Shown here one piece after another: positions 10,391 through 21,921 of a stretch of 64,000 bases of DNA (the stretch's first letter is position 1; every line of letters begins with the position of its first letter). This stretch comes from Zygnema cylindricum (lineage: Eukaryota > Streptophyta > Zygnematophyceae > Zygnematales > Zygnemataceae). The stretch covers positions 436,001 through 500,000 of the forward strand of contig JBBHKE010002706.1 of NCBI GenBank assembly GCA_037447655.1, given 5' to 3'. The translations under genes and the position numbers were made by a program. The notes beneath the pieces are model-generated. The model was given only the letters and a program-made list of their open reading frames with translations. It did no database searches and was not told the DNA's origin.

Positions 10391-11810
10391 AAACCCTCCC
10401 TATGTGGACTATACTCTAAACATGAGCAAATCCCTCCCAATCAAGTGCGGTTCAAATGGCTCCCACTCAACCGTCCATCGTATCACTCCGGGAGACCACA
10501 TTAGTACTACTTTAGCGTGAGAACACCCAAATGTTTCCGTGCTGCAACAAACACCTCCAGATATTCAAAAACTAGTTGTCCAAGAAACGATTTTACAGCA
10601 AGCAAATAAAATGTCTCGTCACACACAACAGATACCATTCTTTTCCAAAACTAGCCTTAATTTTTGCCATACTAACGAGGTAGTTGGGTGATTGAATCTT
10701 AAAAGCGCTTTGAAAGAACCGGGTGACATAATCGACACCAACAAAAATTGAGCCAAAACATAAAAAAATATAAGCCAAAAGTAGGAATAATGAATGCTAA
10801 TGTCAGATTAAGGAGAAAAGAACAAAAAATAAAACGGAGTGGGTCGGGTTGGAGAGAATAATCACTAATCTGTTGTAAAAACTCCTTCGACATGATGAGT
10901 TTTCCTGAAGAGCGAGCAACACAAAAAGGACAAGTGTTTCCGCCTTTTCATAAACAGTTTAAAGGGCCCAAAAACTTTGGATGAAACCTGTACCACATTT
11001 CTCCAATCCAACCAAAAAACCCAAAAAAAAACATTCTCAAATAGCTTTGAAAGCTCTAAAAGACTAAAGGACAAAAAATACAGAACGGGTGGGAATGGAG
11101 ATCCAATGGATCTTTGTGGAAATCAAAGATAACCAGGTAGCCTTTGTGTGAGATTAAAATATGAACAACCAACGAAAAAACAAAAAAATGGGTCATGGCA
11201 ATAAAAAGGCAATAAAGAAGGAAAGAAATTGAGAACATGGGAGGGGGCACCTACTTACCTTTGCAGGGAAAGTATCAGTTTCTGTTTTTAGCATTTGAAG
11301 CAAAAAAGAGCCATTCAAAAAGAAAACATGGAAAGGAGATAGAAGGGATAAGAAAAAAACAAGGAAAGAAAACAAAAAAAGGGCAAGTGGGAAGAAACCT
11401 ACCAATCTTTACAAAAGTCCAAGTGAATCATGGAATCTTTTTGTTAGGTTTTTAGTACTTTCAAACACAACGTGCCACCTGTCACTTCTCCATTAGAACA
11501 ACCGGAACACTTCATTCTCAAGCTACTGAATCCAAAGCACAGGTTATACTGTCCTGCATCTGCAATCAACAAAAAAAAGAAAAGGAAAATTACCACACTC
11601 TGAAAAACCATAAACTTTCTTTTTTCCGCACAAAACAAAAGGCATGTTGAGAATGTTATTTTCACAACATGAATAAACATAGTCTAATAGAGACAATAAA
11701 AAATCATAGTGTTGAAGGTCATGGGCATTAAGACTCGGCTGTGATCCACTCCCACTAGGAGTCACACTTGCACCAGCAAGAGCAGGTGGAGCACTAGGGC
11801 TAATAGGAGC

Positions 11811-13617
11811 ACTTCCATGCTGGCATCAACTTTGCACAAGATATTGTCAATTCTCTACCAAAAACTCCCTCAAACTCTCTATATTTTGACAACTCTCTGC
11901 GGGCAGCTTGTTGCTCCTCCATATTTGGAAGCATCCTCTCCAACATTTTCTGAAAACCTTCCATAACAGTCGCGTTGGCACGCTGCCCATATGCATGACT
12001 TTGATACTTCGGATCGAGTACAAAGCCAGCCGCATAAATGGGGCTATGCGCCATCTTCCACCTCGCCAACCATGATGCCTTCATCTCTCTTTAAAATCTG
12101 CATGCCATCGTGAATATTATCTCCTTCTGCGCAAGCTAAATTATCCAAAAACTGTCCAATGGCCTAAAAACCGTGATAAACCTTCCCCACATTCGGGCCA
12201 CCTCTATCGCATTCCCTCATCAACCGCACCACAGGTTTCGAAATTGACACGACCTCTGTCACTCTAACCCAAAACTCCGTGCTTAGAATGTAGTACCTAG
12301 TTTTAGCCCCCTCCATCTTGTATATTGGCTTGCCCACCCATTCCTTGAATTTGTCATCGAACATCAACCGCTCCAAACTCTCTTTCACATCTAATATCAT
12401 CTGGAGCATAATAAAATTTATAGCAAACCTAGTCTCTCCAGGTTTCAAAAGCCGAAGTTTTGAAATTTTATTAAACATGGCTACACTCATGCCATGATTA
12501 GTGATGAATCTTAAAATTTATTTTGCCTCTCGGACAGGTTTGGAGATAAAGGTCAATTTACTCCAATCTTCCAACATCAAGTCCAACACATGTGCAGCGC
12601 ATGGCGTCCACGTGATAGAAGGGTGCTTTGCCACGAGCAACGAAGCTGCAGCCTTGTTCACAAGGGCAGAATCGGTAACAATCTGCACCACATTCTCCAC
12701 CCTTACCGCAAGTATTCCCTTTTCCAACACCGCACAAATGTAGTCGGCGTCCTTCGTTTGTCCACCGGTGTCCTCTGCCGTCAAGAATATGTCACCTTTC
12801 GGGGTGACAGCTAAAATATTTAGCAAAGGACTGCACATTGTGTCCACCCGTCTGATGTGATTGTGGCACCGGTGACTTCAATGGTTTTGATATAACTTGA
12901 CAAATTCTTCATCACATTCGCCTTGGTCTCCAATAGGAGACGATTTCTCATTGCACTAAGGATTGGTAACTTGTAATTCACACATACATCACCAGTCTTC
13001 TTCACCACAACCTTAAAATACGGGTCATCTAAAAGTCTGAACGACAATCCATTGGCATAAAAAGCCGTGGCCCAAGCTAAATCTACCTCCTTCTTGTTTT
13101 GCATGCTGAATGCACTTTGTATTTTCGTCTGAACAACTGTTGCTTTGGTCCTTGGAGTTAGTAGAAAACTGCACGTGAGTTCATCAAGGTCAGTGAGTAC
13201 ACGTTTTTTAGAGGAATTAGACAATTTTTCGTTGTCACCTGCGATAAACTCCTCCCTCACCTCGGCTGGACACAATGTGCAAGCTCTAATCCCTCCACAC
13301 TTGACATTTCCAATGAGATGATTTCTGATCCTAGTTGCTTGGGCGATAAATTCGAATTTACAGTAAATACAAACACATAATCTATTGGCTACTAGGATCC
13401 GTTTTTTAGAGGAATTAGACAATTTTTCGTTGTCACCTGCGATAAACTCCTCCCTCACCTCGGCTGGACACAATGTGCAAGCACTAATCCCTCCACACTT
13501 GACATTTCCAATGAGATGATTTCTGATCCTAGTTGCTTGGGCAATAAATTCGAATTTACAGTAAATACAAACACATAATCTATTGGCTACTAGGATCCCA
13601 CCGTCTGGAGGCTTCAT
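11811..13617 (-). pseudogene. hAT transposase fragment, copy 2 (N-terminal and central parts)
   Basis: Reading from an ATG at 13,617: two BED-type zinc fingers (CVCIYCKFEFIAQATRIRNH ... C), then LAWATAFYANGLSFRLLDDP, then ITSDGWTQ (DUF659 signature). After a frameshift at about 12,820-12,847 it continues with SPLLNILAVTPKGDIFLTAE, HPSITWTPCAAHVLDLMLED and on to FVLDPKYQSH. Similarity to copy 1 stops at 11,811, inside the C-terminal part, so the dimerisation block is missing. Where the copies overlap they are nearly identical at DNA level, which indicates recent duplication. Extra stops (such as the one closing the frame at 12,164) and the frameshifts make it non-functional. Confidence 0.85.
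13202..13597 (-). repeat. 198-bp in-frame tandem duplication of the BED zinc-finger segment
   Basis: Units 13,202-13,399 and 13,400-13,597 differ at only a couple of positions (for example GCTCTAAT versus GCACTAAT). Each encodes 66 residues including the whole C-x2-C ... H ... C finger and the spacer to KLSNSSKKR. The duplication keeps the frame. Confidence 0.9.
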
Positions 13618-13714
13618 TTGGTCTCACTCCTCTCCTCGAACTTTGGGCATGGTCGCTTTTTTGGAGGTCCGTGACTTCTTCGTCAACGGCTTCAATGACT
13701 GTTTACTAACTACA

Positions 13715-13855
13715 CTGTGAATCGTTATTAGACTTATGTACTATATATCGGCGCCCCAAAATTTTGGCATTGATACCCGAAATACAATGAGTGATTCGAT
13801 TTTTCCGTGACGCTAATTACGGTTCTTGTGAATTAGCGTCAATGGTGTCACCGTA
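13715..13855. mobile_element. short MITE related to the CACCGTGAATCG family
   Basis: The left end CACTGTGAATCGTTATTAG and the internal TATCGGCGCCCCAAAATTTT match the elements at 40.8-41.2 kb. The right end is degenerate (TTAGCGTCAATGGTGTCACCG). Confidence 0.45.
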
Positions 13856-13896
13856 CATGTTTCATGAATAGTGTGGTGTACGGAGGGTGGTTGTCC

Positions 13897-16431
13897 GTGA
13901 AACTGCGAGACCTCCATTGGCCCTCAGAGTAAGCAGATCCAAAAGAAGCTTATCTACATAGTGCCGACTCCAAGTTGATATAAACCCAAATGCCTAACCC
14001 CTTGACAATCACAAACCCGTTATAGCTTCACCCCTGTGAAATAAGACTTGCTGTGTGCTCAGTTCCACCACAGAATGCAAAGTTAGAATATAAGATTTGG
14101 ACACATTCACCCACTTTGACTTTCCCTTAGAAATACCACCACCCCGGCAGACAAAAACTCTAACCGACTACACCCCTCTGTAGCCTAGACTCCCTTGAGT
14201 CCGCAGCAAAAAGAATCACTGAAAATGGTCAATTAAATTAACTGTTATGGCTGGCTAAAGTTTGCCATTTATACAAGGTGCTCTCTGGGAGAGGCAACTA
14301 CCTACCCAAAATTTTCTAAGTCCTATTCCCCCTCTAAAACTCTATCGATTGAAGTACGGCACCAATCAAATTACTGTGTCGTACATAAAAGTACAGGTGC
14401 CGGTGTACTTTATGTACGGCCATTGTACGACATGGCCAAAATGTCGACACGTGTCAAATCATGATTAGTTCTTGTAATCTTCGAAATTCTCGTAATCCAA
14501 AGTTATCACGCCACGTGTCATCTGACGTGGCAAAGACCGTAAAACGCCAAAAGTACCTTTTCTGTGATCGCGGCGCCTATCGCGGCCGTCCGATCAAAAC
14601 CGACTATAATCTTAGCCGCTGAAATTCGACGCGCGGTATTTGTTTCGCTATCAAAACAAATGCGCGGTATCCGTTCCGTCCCCATACCGTACTCTGTACT
14701 AAATCAAACTGTATCTATGCACTAAGTATCTTTTCGCCGTTAAACGAATTAATCTACATGTTAAGATTTATATCATTATCGAACCTTAGATAACGTACTA
14801 TGTGTCCTAGAATTAACGGTTAGAGCTAACGACTTTTGGAACTTGACGGACGGCAGGTTCCAAGATCAATTCCTGGGTCCGTCAAGTAACTTTTGGTAAA
14901 TCTATCTAATCCACCCCCTGTCTTCTCTAGTGAGCTTAGGCAGTCATGGCTCTAGCTCCCTATCAAGCCTTCAGTGATTACAACAAGTGTGGGGGCTTGG
15001 AGAAGGAGGTTAGAGGCAGACTGCCTCTACTACTTTTCTATCCTAAAAAGACCTAGAAAATACATAAATATCAACAGTCCGTGCATCACTGTACTTCATT
15101 ATCGGAAATCGTACGGAAGGTGTGATGAATATATGTCGATCGCATATAGAACTGCGGTAAGAATGAACGTGGAGTGGAGTTTGCAACACAGTCGTTCGTA
15201 TGTACTCAGATGCTTGTTTTTGTGTGTGATAATGTGAACGGATGACATGTTCACATGTGAAAAAATTGGTATGTTACGAAAGCATATTGTCGCGTGCTTA
15301 TATATGTCGTATGGCAGTAAAAGTTTATTCTAATATGTTGTCGTTTGAACATTATTTGAGGTACGTGGGTTTAAAAAGAGTGCATATTGTAGAAATTAAT
15401 GCTCTATTTTAAGTATTTCTAGGTCTAAATAGAAGTATAGAAAGAAGCCGAGGCTGTCTACCTCTAACTTCTTTCTCCAACTCTCAAACTTGTCGCAGTC
15501 ACTGAGAAATTGGAGAGGGAGCTAGAGCCATGGCTACCTAGGCTATCCTGAGGTTTACGGGAAATATATATTAGTTAGGGGTTTTATTTACTAAAAGGTA
15601 TGTGCCGGCCATAGGTTTTGATCGTGGTACCTGCCGGCCGGTAGACAGTTGGTAGCCGGTAGCCTTAGCCGTTAAGCCTAGACCTAGTGTTACGTACTAT
15701 ATGGTTTGATATTTAATTAAACATTTCCACGTAGGATTATTCATTTAACTGTAATTGTTTACGGGATACATAGATCCAGTAATGTAAAAGTACGGATAAG
15801 AAATCAATACCGCGAATTTATTTCTTTAGCGAAACGAATACCGCGCATGTATTTATTACGGCTACGATTAAATGTGAATTTAATCGGACGGCCGGAATTA
15901 GCGCCGAGATTGCGGAAGAAGATTTCGGCGGTTTGTGGTCATCGCCACGTCGGATGACATGTGGCGAAATTACATTGGATCGTGGTATCTCCGGAGATTA
16001 CGACACCGAATCCGGATATGACATGTGTCGACATTTGGGCCATGTCGTACAATGTCCGTACATAAAGTACACCGGCACTTGTACTTTTGTGTACGGAACT
16101 GTGATCAGATTGGCTCCATACATCAGTAGATAGAGTCTGTGAGAGAGATACGACTTAGAAAAATTAGAAGATAGGACCCTCTCTCCCATAGAGCTTCTGT
16201 AACAAAGGTCAACTTTGACCCTCCATAACTTACTGCTCAAGGGAGCAAATTCAGAGATTCTTTTTGCTATCGAATCAAGGGAGTCTTGCCTTCTCAGGGG
16301 TGAAGCTGGTAAGAGTTTTTGTCTGCTAGGGTGACAGTTATTTTTGCTGAAACACAAAGGGGTCAGGGTTATCCTAGAGGCTTCTTGGAAGCTGTCCACT
16401 CTGAGGACTTATGGAGGTCTCAGAGTTTCAC
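13897..16431. mobile_element. foldback element with ~1.1-kb inverted arms
   Basis: The left arm (about 13,897-15,075) starts GTGAAACTGCGAGACCTCCA. The right arm (about 15,395-16,431) is its inverted relative and ends TGGAGGTCTCAGAGTTTCAC. The arms share landmarks in order: a CAGCAAAAAGAATCACTGAA-type block, the GTACAGGTGCCGGTGTACTT block, a tRNA-like B-box segment, and a GAGGCAGACTGCCTC palindrome near the middle. About 320 bases of unrelated sequence separate the arms. No transposase is encoded. The related composite element at 31.5-36.4 kb shows this is a family. Confidence 0.75.
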
Positions 16432-16959
16432 ATATGTATCCTATTATATGTTCAAAGTGAAACATAACGGTAATACCGGACTGGTGAAGGAAATAAACCT
16501 TGATTAGAGTTAAATATGACTCTAAAATGGGGTGTGGTACACAAAATGACAACAATTTAGAGTCATAATGCGTAAGTATTAGAATAAAGTTACACAATTT
16601 ACATTGGAAAAATACGCGGCGCCTTGAAAACCCGAAAAGATAACAAATTAGCGGCGAATGCGGACAGAACACAAATAAAAGATTCTTGTTCTGACCAATC
16701 CCATCCACGTCCTTGTCAGCGGGTGAGTGATGTGCGATTACCTTGTGTCCATTTTCAATAAAAAATTATAATTTTTGAAGAAGATGCGTCGAACCGCCGC
16801 CACTGGTGATGGAACGACATTCAGTCCGCCATGGTTTATTAGGGATTTTACAATAGTGTTAGGGTTGTCGATTACATGGCGATACAACCTAGAAGGGCGC
16901 GTCATCTTCTACGTTATGCGAAGAAGAGCATGGGTTAGTGTGTCGCTATATCCGGTTTT

Positions 16960-17500
16960 TCGTCCCACTCTGACTCTCTTTTCCATTCTATCATTTTTTC
17001 CTTTCTCATTCTCTCTCCCTCTTCGCATTGTAAAAACTTTTTTGTTCTCCTCGTCCCCTTTTTCTACTCTCTCTCGCACTCTCTCTTTCCCAAATTCTCC
17101 CTTTGTCTCGTCCTGTTCTGTACCATTTACCTATTTACCTATTACTGGCCCTATTACTGGCTGTCACTATATTCTATCCACTTTGTGTGTCTCATCCTTT
17201 CTGTCTTATATGTTTCCCCAACTGCTCTCTGTCATTTTTTTGTTCCCATTCTCTCCCTCCCTCTCTTATTCTATTCCGTACCTTTTTTCTAATATTCTAT
17301 GTCCCCTTCTTCTTCCTATACTCTCCCTCTCTCTTCTATTCTTTTCCATACCCTATCTCTATTAATCTATCCCCTCTCTTCTTTCCACTCTCTCTCTCTT
17401 TCTTTCTCTCGTTAAGTCTCGTACCCTTTCTCTATTCTTCACTCTCACTCTCGTCGCCCACTTTCTCTTTTTCATTTCCCCCCTATTTTCTAACTCAAGT
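16960..17500 (+). repeat. long pyrimidine-biased tract
   Basis: C/T-rich, with many CTCTCTC and TCCCT runs. Open frames here (Ser/Phe/Leu-rich) are compositional. Around 17,560-17,720 a short frame (TYEFREEFRFIYEVLVKRHR...) looks more protein-like but is closed by stops on both sides and is not assigned. The stretches 16,432-16,960 and 17,730-18,300 hold nothing recognisable. Confidence 0.7.
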
Positions 17501-18520
17501 ATCCCCTGTTGTTCGTTTTTCCTGTGTTTATCCTTTGTATACGATATTATAATCGACATTCAATTTTTTTTTCCGGTGAAACCCATTCGACAGTCGGTGA
17601 ATTTATTCTCACCCCACGGCAACATATGAATTCCGGGAAGAATTTAGGTTCATATACGAGGTGTTGGTCAAAAGACATCGTTTGGAGCAACTCGTGGAGT
17701 ACTTTGCAGGGACCTATCTGTATCGTGACGGATGGCGGTGACCACTTAGATATTGTGTGTAGTATTACCCAGGTTAACTTTTTTTTTTAGTATGGAGTTT
17801 CCATTCTATAAACTAGTTTTTTAGAGTAGTGTAGGACATACGGCTTTGTATCATGTTGTAGATTAGATGGATTCAACACATCCTTTGTGGAGTATAACGT
17901 TTTAAAAGATATCACCGTTAAATATAAAATTGTATTTTCTTAGTTTCCGCTGTTGTTATAAATGACTATTTTACTGTGAATTTACAGTGTTTCTTTGTAT
18001 AATTTTGTATTTTTTCATTTTTATTCATGTGTATACCCTCATACCTTTTGTATATTGAATTGTATCTAATGTGATTTCCATGTACTCTTTTGTGTATCAT
18101 CCATACATGCTGACATTATAACTTCATTTATCTCACTGCGCTCCCCTTACCTTGATCGTATTGTACTTATATTTCATAGAAAATATGGTTTTGTATTCAT
18201 TCCATTTGATTTTTTCTTCTGGATGTAAAAATGTTTAAATGATGCACAATAAAAGCGGGCGTCTTTCTTCATAGTCAGAATCTTATCCTTTTACTGTTTA
18301 AACTCGCTCTTCATGGACCAGCGACGGACCAACGCCGGCGCTGTAAGTTCGTGCGATGACGAAGGGTAGTCGTTACATTAGCAGAAAATGAAGAGGACAT
18401 ACTTTTTTTTGTCGGAGATAACGACGAAATGGAAGATTGTATCGGATTTCAGTTCAGCGACGAGGCAGTATCGTCGCTGATAAGGAAAAAAAAAATATCC
18501 TGAAACTGCCCCTTCATACA

Positions 18521-18741
18521 GTGACAACAATTAAAATTCGTCGATGGATGAATACAAAGGCGACGAAGCCTACTCATCGCTGATTAGTTTTTCATGTGAC
18601 AACAATTAAAATTCGTCGATGGATGACTAGGAAGGCAACGAAATGTGTACTCCTCGCTGATTAGTTTTTCATGTGACAACAATTAAAAATTCGTCAATGG
18701 GTGACTAATCGGTGACGAAGCCCACTCATCGTTGATTAGTT
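18521..18741 (+). repeat. ~76-bp tandem repeat, three units
   Basis: Units starting GTGACAACAATTAAAATTCG at 18,521, 18,596 and 18,673. Each contains CGTCGATGGATGA and ends TCGCTGATTAGTTT. The unit length is 75-77 bp. The flanks to 19,090 hold no gene. Confidence 0.85.
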
Positions 18742-19787
18742 TAACATATAAAATGCATAAAATTCCACACATCCAGGGTACACACACACTTATATTTTAT
18801 GTATACCACTTTAACAACATAGTACGATAAACACACGATTAAATTTAAGTGAAATGATACGCCATTATAAATAACCTCTAAATTTTTTAGAAAACATCAA
18901 TGTATTATCCCAAAAAAATCCGTACAAATATATCAAATCTTATTTGTCCTATGAAATGAATAGCTACTAAATTTTAATAACTGCCTACATTAGGCTGCTA
19001 TGATTATCACGTCTATTCCTATTCTATAATTCAACAACCATTCCCAAACTACAAGTTAAAAAAATTACAAAAAAATTGTAATTATATAAAATCTTTAGAC
19101 CTCGTTGCTGCTCATCTCCCCATCGGTGTAAATACAGTCTTGCTGACTATCGCCATGTTCAATATTTTGGAGGAATTCTCTTGCCCTTGTGCAAGGGGGC
19201 TCTACTACCTCACCTTCGAAGTGGTTGCGGTGTTTGGCGGTTATTGCTTGCAATTGCTGTGTGAGCATGTCTTCTTCCCACAATCCGTTGCGTAAGGACA
19301 AGCCACAATGAATCATGGTTTTTGGAGCATAACTCATTCCGTTTCTGTACCTCATCCCATTAACCTCTCGGATGGAGTCCCTTGCCAATTTCAAAAAAAA
19401 TGCCTTACCGGGTCCAACCAATTTTCCGGACCACCCACGGCTTGAAAGTTTAGCCCATTCCTCGGTTTCGATGTCTTTAGCTTTCCAACTGTCCTATATG
19501 CGAGTCCAAACGTCCTTGATTTTAGAAATGACAAACGAGTCGACCGGTTGAACAAGATGCGTTGCATTAGGGGGGAAGAAGTGGAGAATTGTGTTTTGCG
19601 CTTCAAGAGATCGCTCCAGATCCTCCGACATTTTATGTCCACCACATATTATGTCCACCACAGTTGTCAAAGAACATGATTTTTTGTCGTCCCAACCTGT
19701 CCCCTTGATAAGCCCTCGTCTCTCCGAACCATTGTGGGAAGACCGTTTTGTCGTTCTAACCTCTCTGACCGGTCTGGTAACAAACAC

Positions 19788-19947
19788 CTGAAAACATATA
19801 TAATGGACCACAATTAGAAAATAATTATAACTTCATACCGCTTGCATACATTTTTCCCAGCGCAATTAGGACATACATAAATCTTTGTGAAAGGAAAACC
19901 GTGCAACAGGATGAAATTGAAAATTTAGTATAGAGAAGAATACTCAC
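19788..19947 (-). other. second GT-AG intron in the decayed transposase
   Basis: On the minus strand GTCCCGG|GTGAGT and TTTTCAG|GTGTTTGTTAC join to read NNVPGVCYQTG. This aligns with DDVVGASYRTS of the intronless copy. The intron is phase 1 and has a T-rich 3' end. Confidence 0.75.
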
Positions 19948-20210
19948 CCGGGACGTTGTTCAGTAAACCTTGTATCGGGTAACTTCGTGCACAATTTGCA
20001 AAAATGATCATCGGGCTCTCGATCCGTGTGTTTAACTCCACCTGTTATTTGAACCATGAAAGTTATGGATTCACCTCTTCGGGCGACGTCGACATATTTC
20101 ACCACGTCATCCCCTCGAAACCCCAATGTCTTCCCATTGTCTTGATTGACGATCACGTGTGTATTGTCCATGTTTTCCACGAGATCTTCATTGAAAATTC
20201 CTAGTATACA

Positions 20211-20346
20211 TGCTACAACAAACCAAAAAAAAACAAATAATTATTTGGTGAGTGTATGTCATTAAGTAGGAAATAACACGAAATGTAAAATCAAAAGAAA
20301 TAAACAAAACATAAGCATAATAACTCCAAAATCAAGCGTGGCTTAC
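20211..20346 (-). other. GT-AG intron in the decayed transposase
   Basis: On the minus strand GAATCTG|GTAAGC and TACTAG|GAATTTTC join to read RGFESG-IFNEDLVENMD. The intact copy has RGFEKGEIDENLVENID uninterrupted at this place. The intron is phase 1. Confidence 0.75.
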
Positions 20347-21315
20347 CAGATTCAAAACCTCGTTTTAGTACGCCCATGTGGAAGGCTAGAGTTTGCTTGA
20401 TGTAGTCCTCTTTCTCTGGACTACATTGTGGTTTCCCCTTTTGTGCACCCACGACAAGGTTGTGCTTTTCTTGGCACCTTTGCACCCACCTTTTATTGAT
20501 TATTGGGTGCGTTTTGGACCCATCATTATTGAATCATTCCGGGCCATACTTTTCTCTCATTCGTCTTATTATATCCCGTGCCATGTCCCCGAGAATTGCG
20601 GTGGACATCTTCATTCCCGCTTTCTTAAACCGTTCAAAATCCTCAAGTAACTCCTCGTGTATAACCGTGACCCAAGTGGCTTCTTTGCGTCCTCGTCCTC
20701 GCAATGCCGTGGTAACCGCCACCGATCTCCTCCCAAAACTCGAAGTCAAAAAGGTACGCGTTGACTCTCTTATCCAATTGAACATGGACCTCTTTTCTAC
20801 CCACCATCGCTTGGCTTTTTGATACTTTGTACACAATAAAAATAAAACAAAAAATATATGAAGTATAAGTTTCAAAATAATTGTAGCTACATTACCAAAA
20901 AAATTATGATGAACAACAAAAATTAACAGCAAAATGTTGACGTAACATAATTAACAACGACTAATTGTCGTCGCTATTTATGTCACGTCACATTGATTTT
21001 TCAGCGTATCCCTTGACATATACTCGTCTGTGGACTACCCATGATTTTTGCAAGTTCACAATCCATGCAACGACAACACAGTCTCGTTGTTAAGCCGATA
21101 ATTACGAGTGTTAACGTGACAGCAAGAAAACCATGAAAACGGTTAACAATTATTAAATGTACATACGATGAGTAAAAGGAATTGAAGCACGAATTTAATA
21201 CACGTATAGACAAAGAAAAAAAAAAAAACAATGGGAACACAATAGAGGGTGAAAGAGAAATCGAGTTACCTACGTGTTGAATGAAGGCCATTAATATGAC
21301 CCTAATCATCTCCCA

Positions 21316-21921
21316 TCAACGTCGCCTAACCTCTGCAAGCTCTCGAGTCAAATTTTCAATCAACCGACAAACCCTTGTCATCGCTACTTCTTGAGCCGCT
21401 ACCCGACGATTGAGAATTTTGACATCATTCCTCAATTGTTCTACCTCCGGTGGTGGAGGGGGCTCATCGACATGTGGAACCCTCATAATTTCCCAAAGAT
21501 AAGTTCGTCGCACTTGTACATTCCGGAAGCGCTGCAAAATTGTACTTCGCGCATCTAAAAATGCATTTAAGTTCGGAGTACAAATTGCACGACAAAGGAT
21601 AGTGAATAACCGCGGGTCCCAAGGATGATAATGGCGCAATAATTTAGGCACATCAATCTCGAGTCCGTTCACTCTACGGACAACCCAAGTGAACCGGGCA
21701 TCATTAGGTTGAAAATGCCTAATGTATTGAAAATTCGAAGAATGGTTGTAAGATACAATGTACAACCATGTTGGGTGGGCGAGGACATCCGCAGGGGTGT
21801 CAAGGATTTCCAGGACGGGGTTCAACCACCGGTAAATAGGTCGAGGCTCCCCATAACGCCAATAATCAGGCCATTCCTCCACCGGGATGTAATGCGCCGC
21901 CGTTGGTTGGAAACCATCCAT
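21316..21921 (-). CDS. hypothetical protein inside the large intron/gap of the transposase relic
   Basis: Open frame of 201 aa from an ATG at 21,921, unrecognised. Its composition is protein-like: Trp/Tyr-rich N-terminal half (VEEWPDYWRYGEPRPIYRWL), DPRLFTILCRAICTPNLNAF in the middle, then a Pro run (PPPPPE). The last ~55 residues look like a coiled coil (EVEQLRNDVKILNRRVAAQE...LIENLTRELAEVRRR). Upstream on the same strand, to about 22,733, are further coding-like segments in shifted frames, including an acidic stretch (VDGVKDVDADYHPSGTDTDE, then EEEEVPEK) and EVPVREEEPDWFFPPLLE. The gene may therefore be longer and split by introns or frameshifts. It could be a second ORF of the surrounding transposon or an unrelated insertion. 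No signal peptide or membrane segment was seen. Confidence 0.45.
   Translation of the reverse strand: MDGFQPTAAHYIPVEEWPDYWRYGEPRPIYRWLNPVLEILDTPADVLAHPTWLYIVSYNHSSNFQYIRHFQPNDARFTWVVRRVNGLEIDVPKLLRHYHPWDPRLFTILCRAICTPNLNAFLDARSTILQRFRNVQVRRTYLWEIMRVPHVDEPPPPPEVEQLRNDVKILNRRVAAQEVAMTRVCRLIENLTRELAEVRRR

Noticed and set aside
16775-17552. 196-aa and 149-aa frames rich in Phe, Leu and Ser that look membrane-like
   Set aside because: The hydrophobicity comes from pyrimidine-rich codons in a C/T tract; two overlapping frames are equally open and there is no conserved motif.
17560-17725. Short protein-like frame TYEFREEFRFIYEVLVKRHR as a Harbinger transposase N-terminus
   Set aside because: Only about 40 codons between stops and no supporting downstream DDE domain; the resemblance is too weak to assign.
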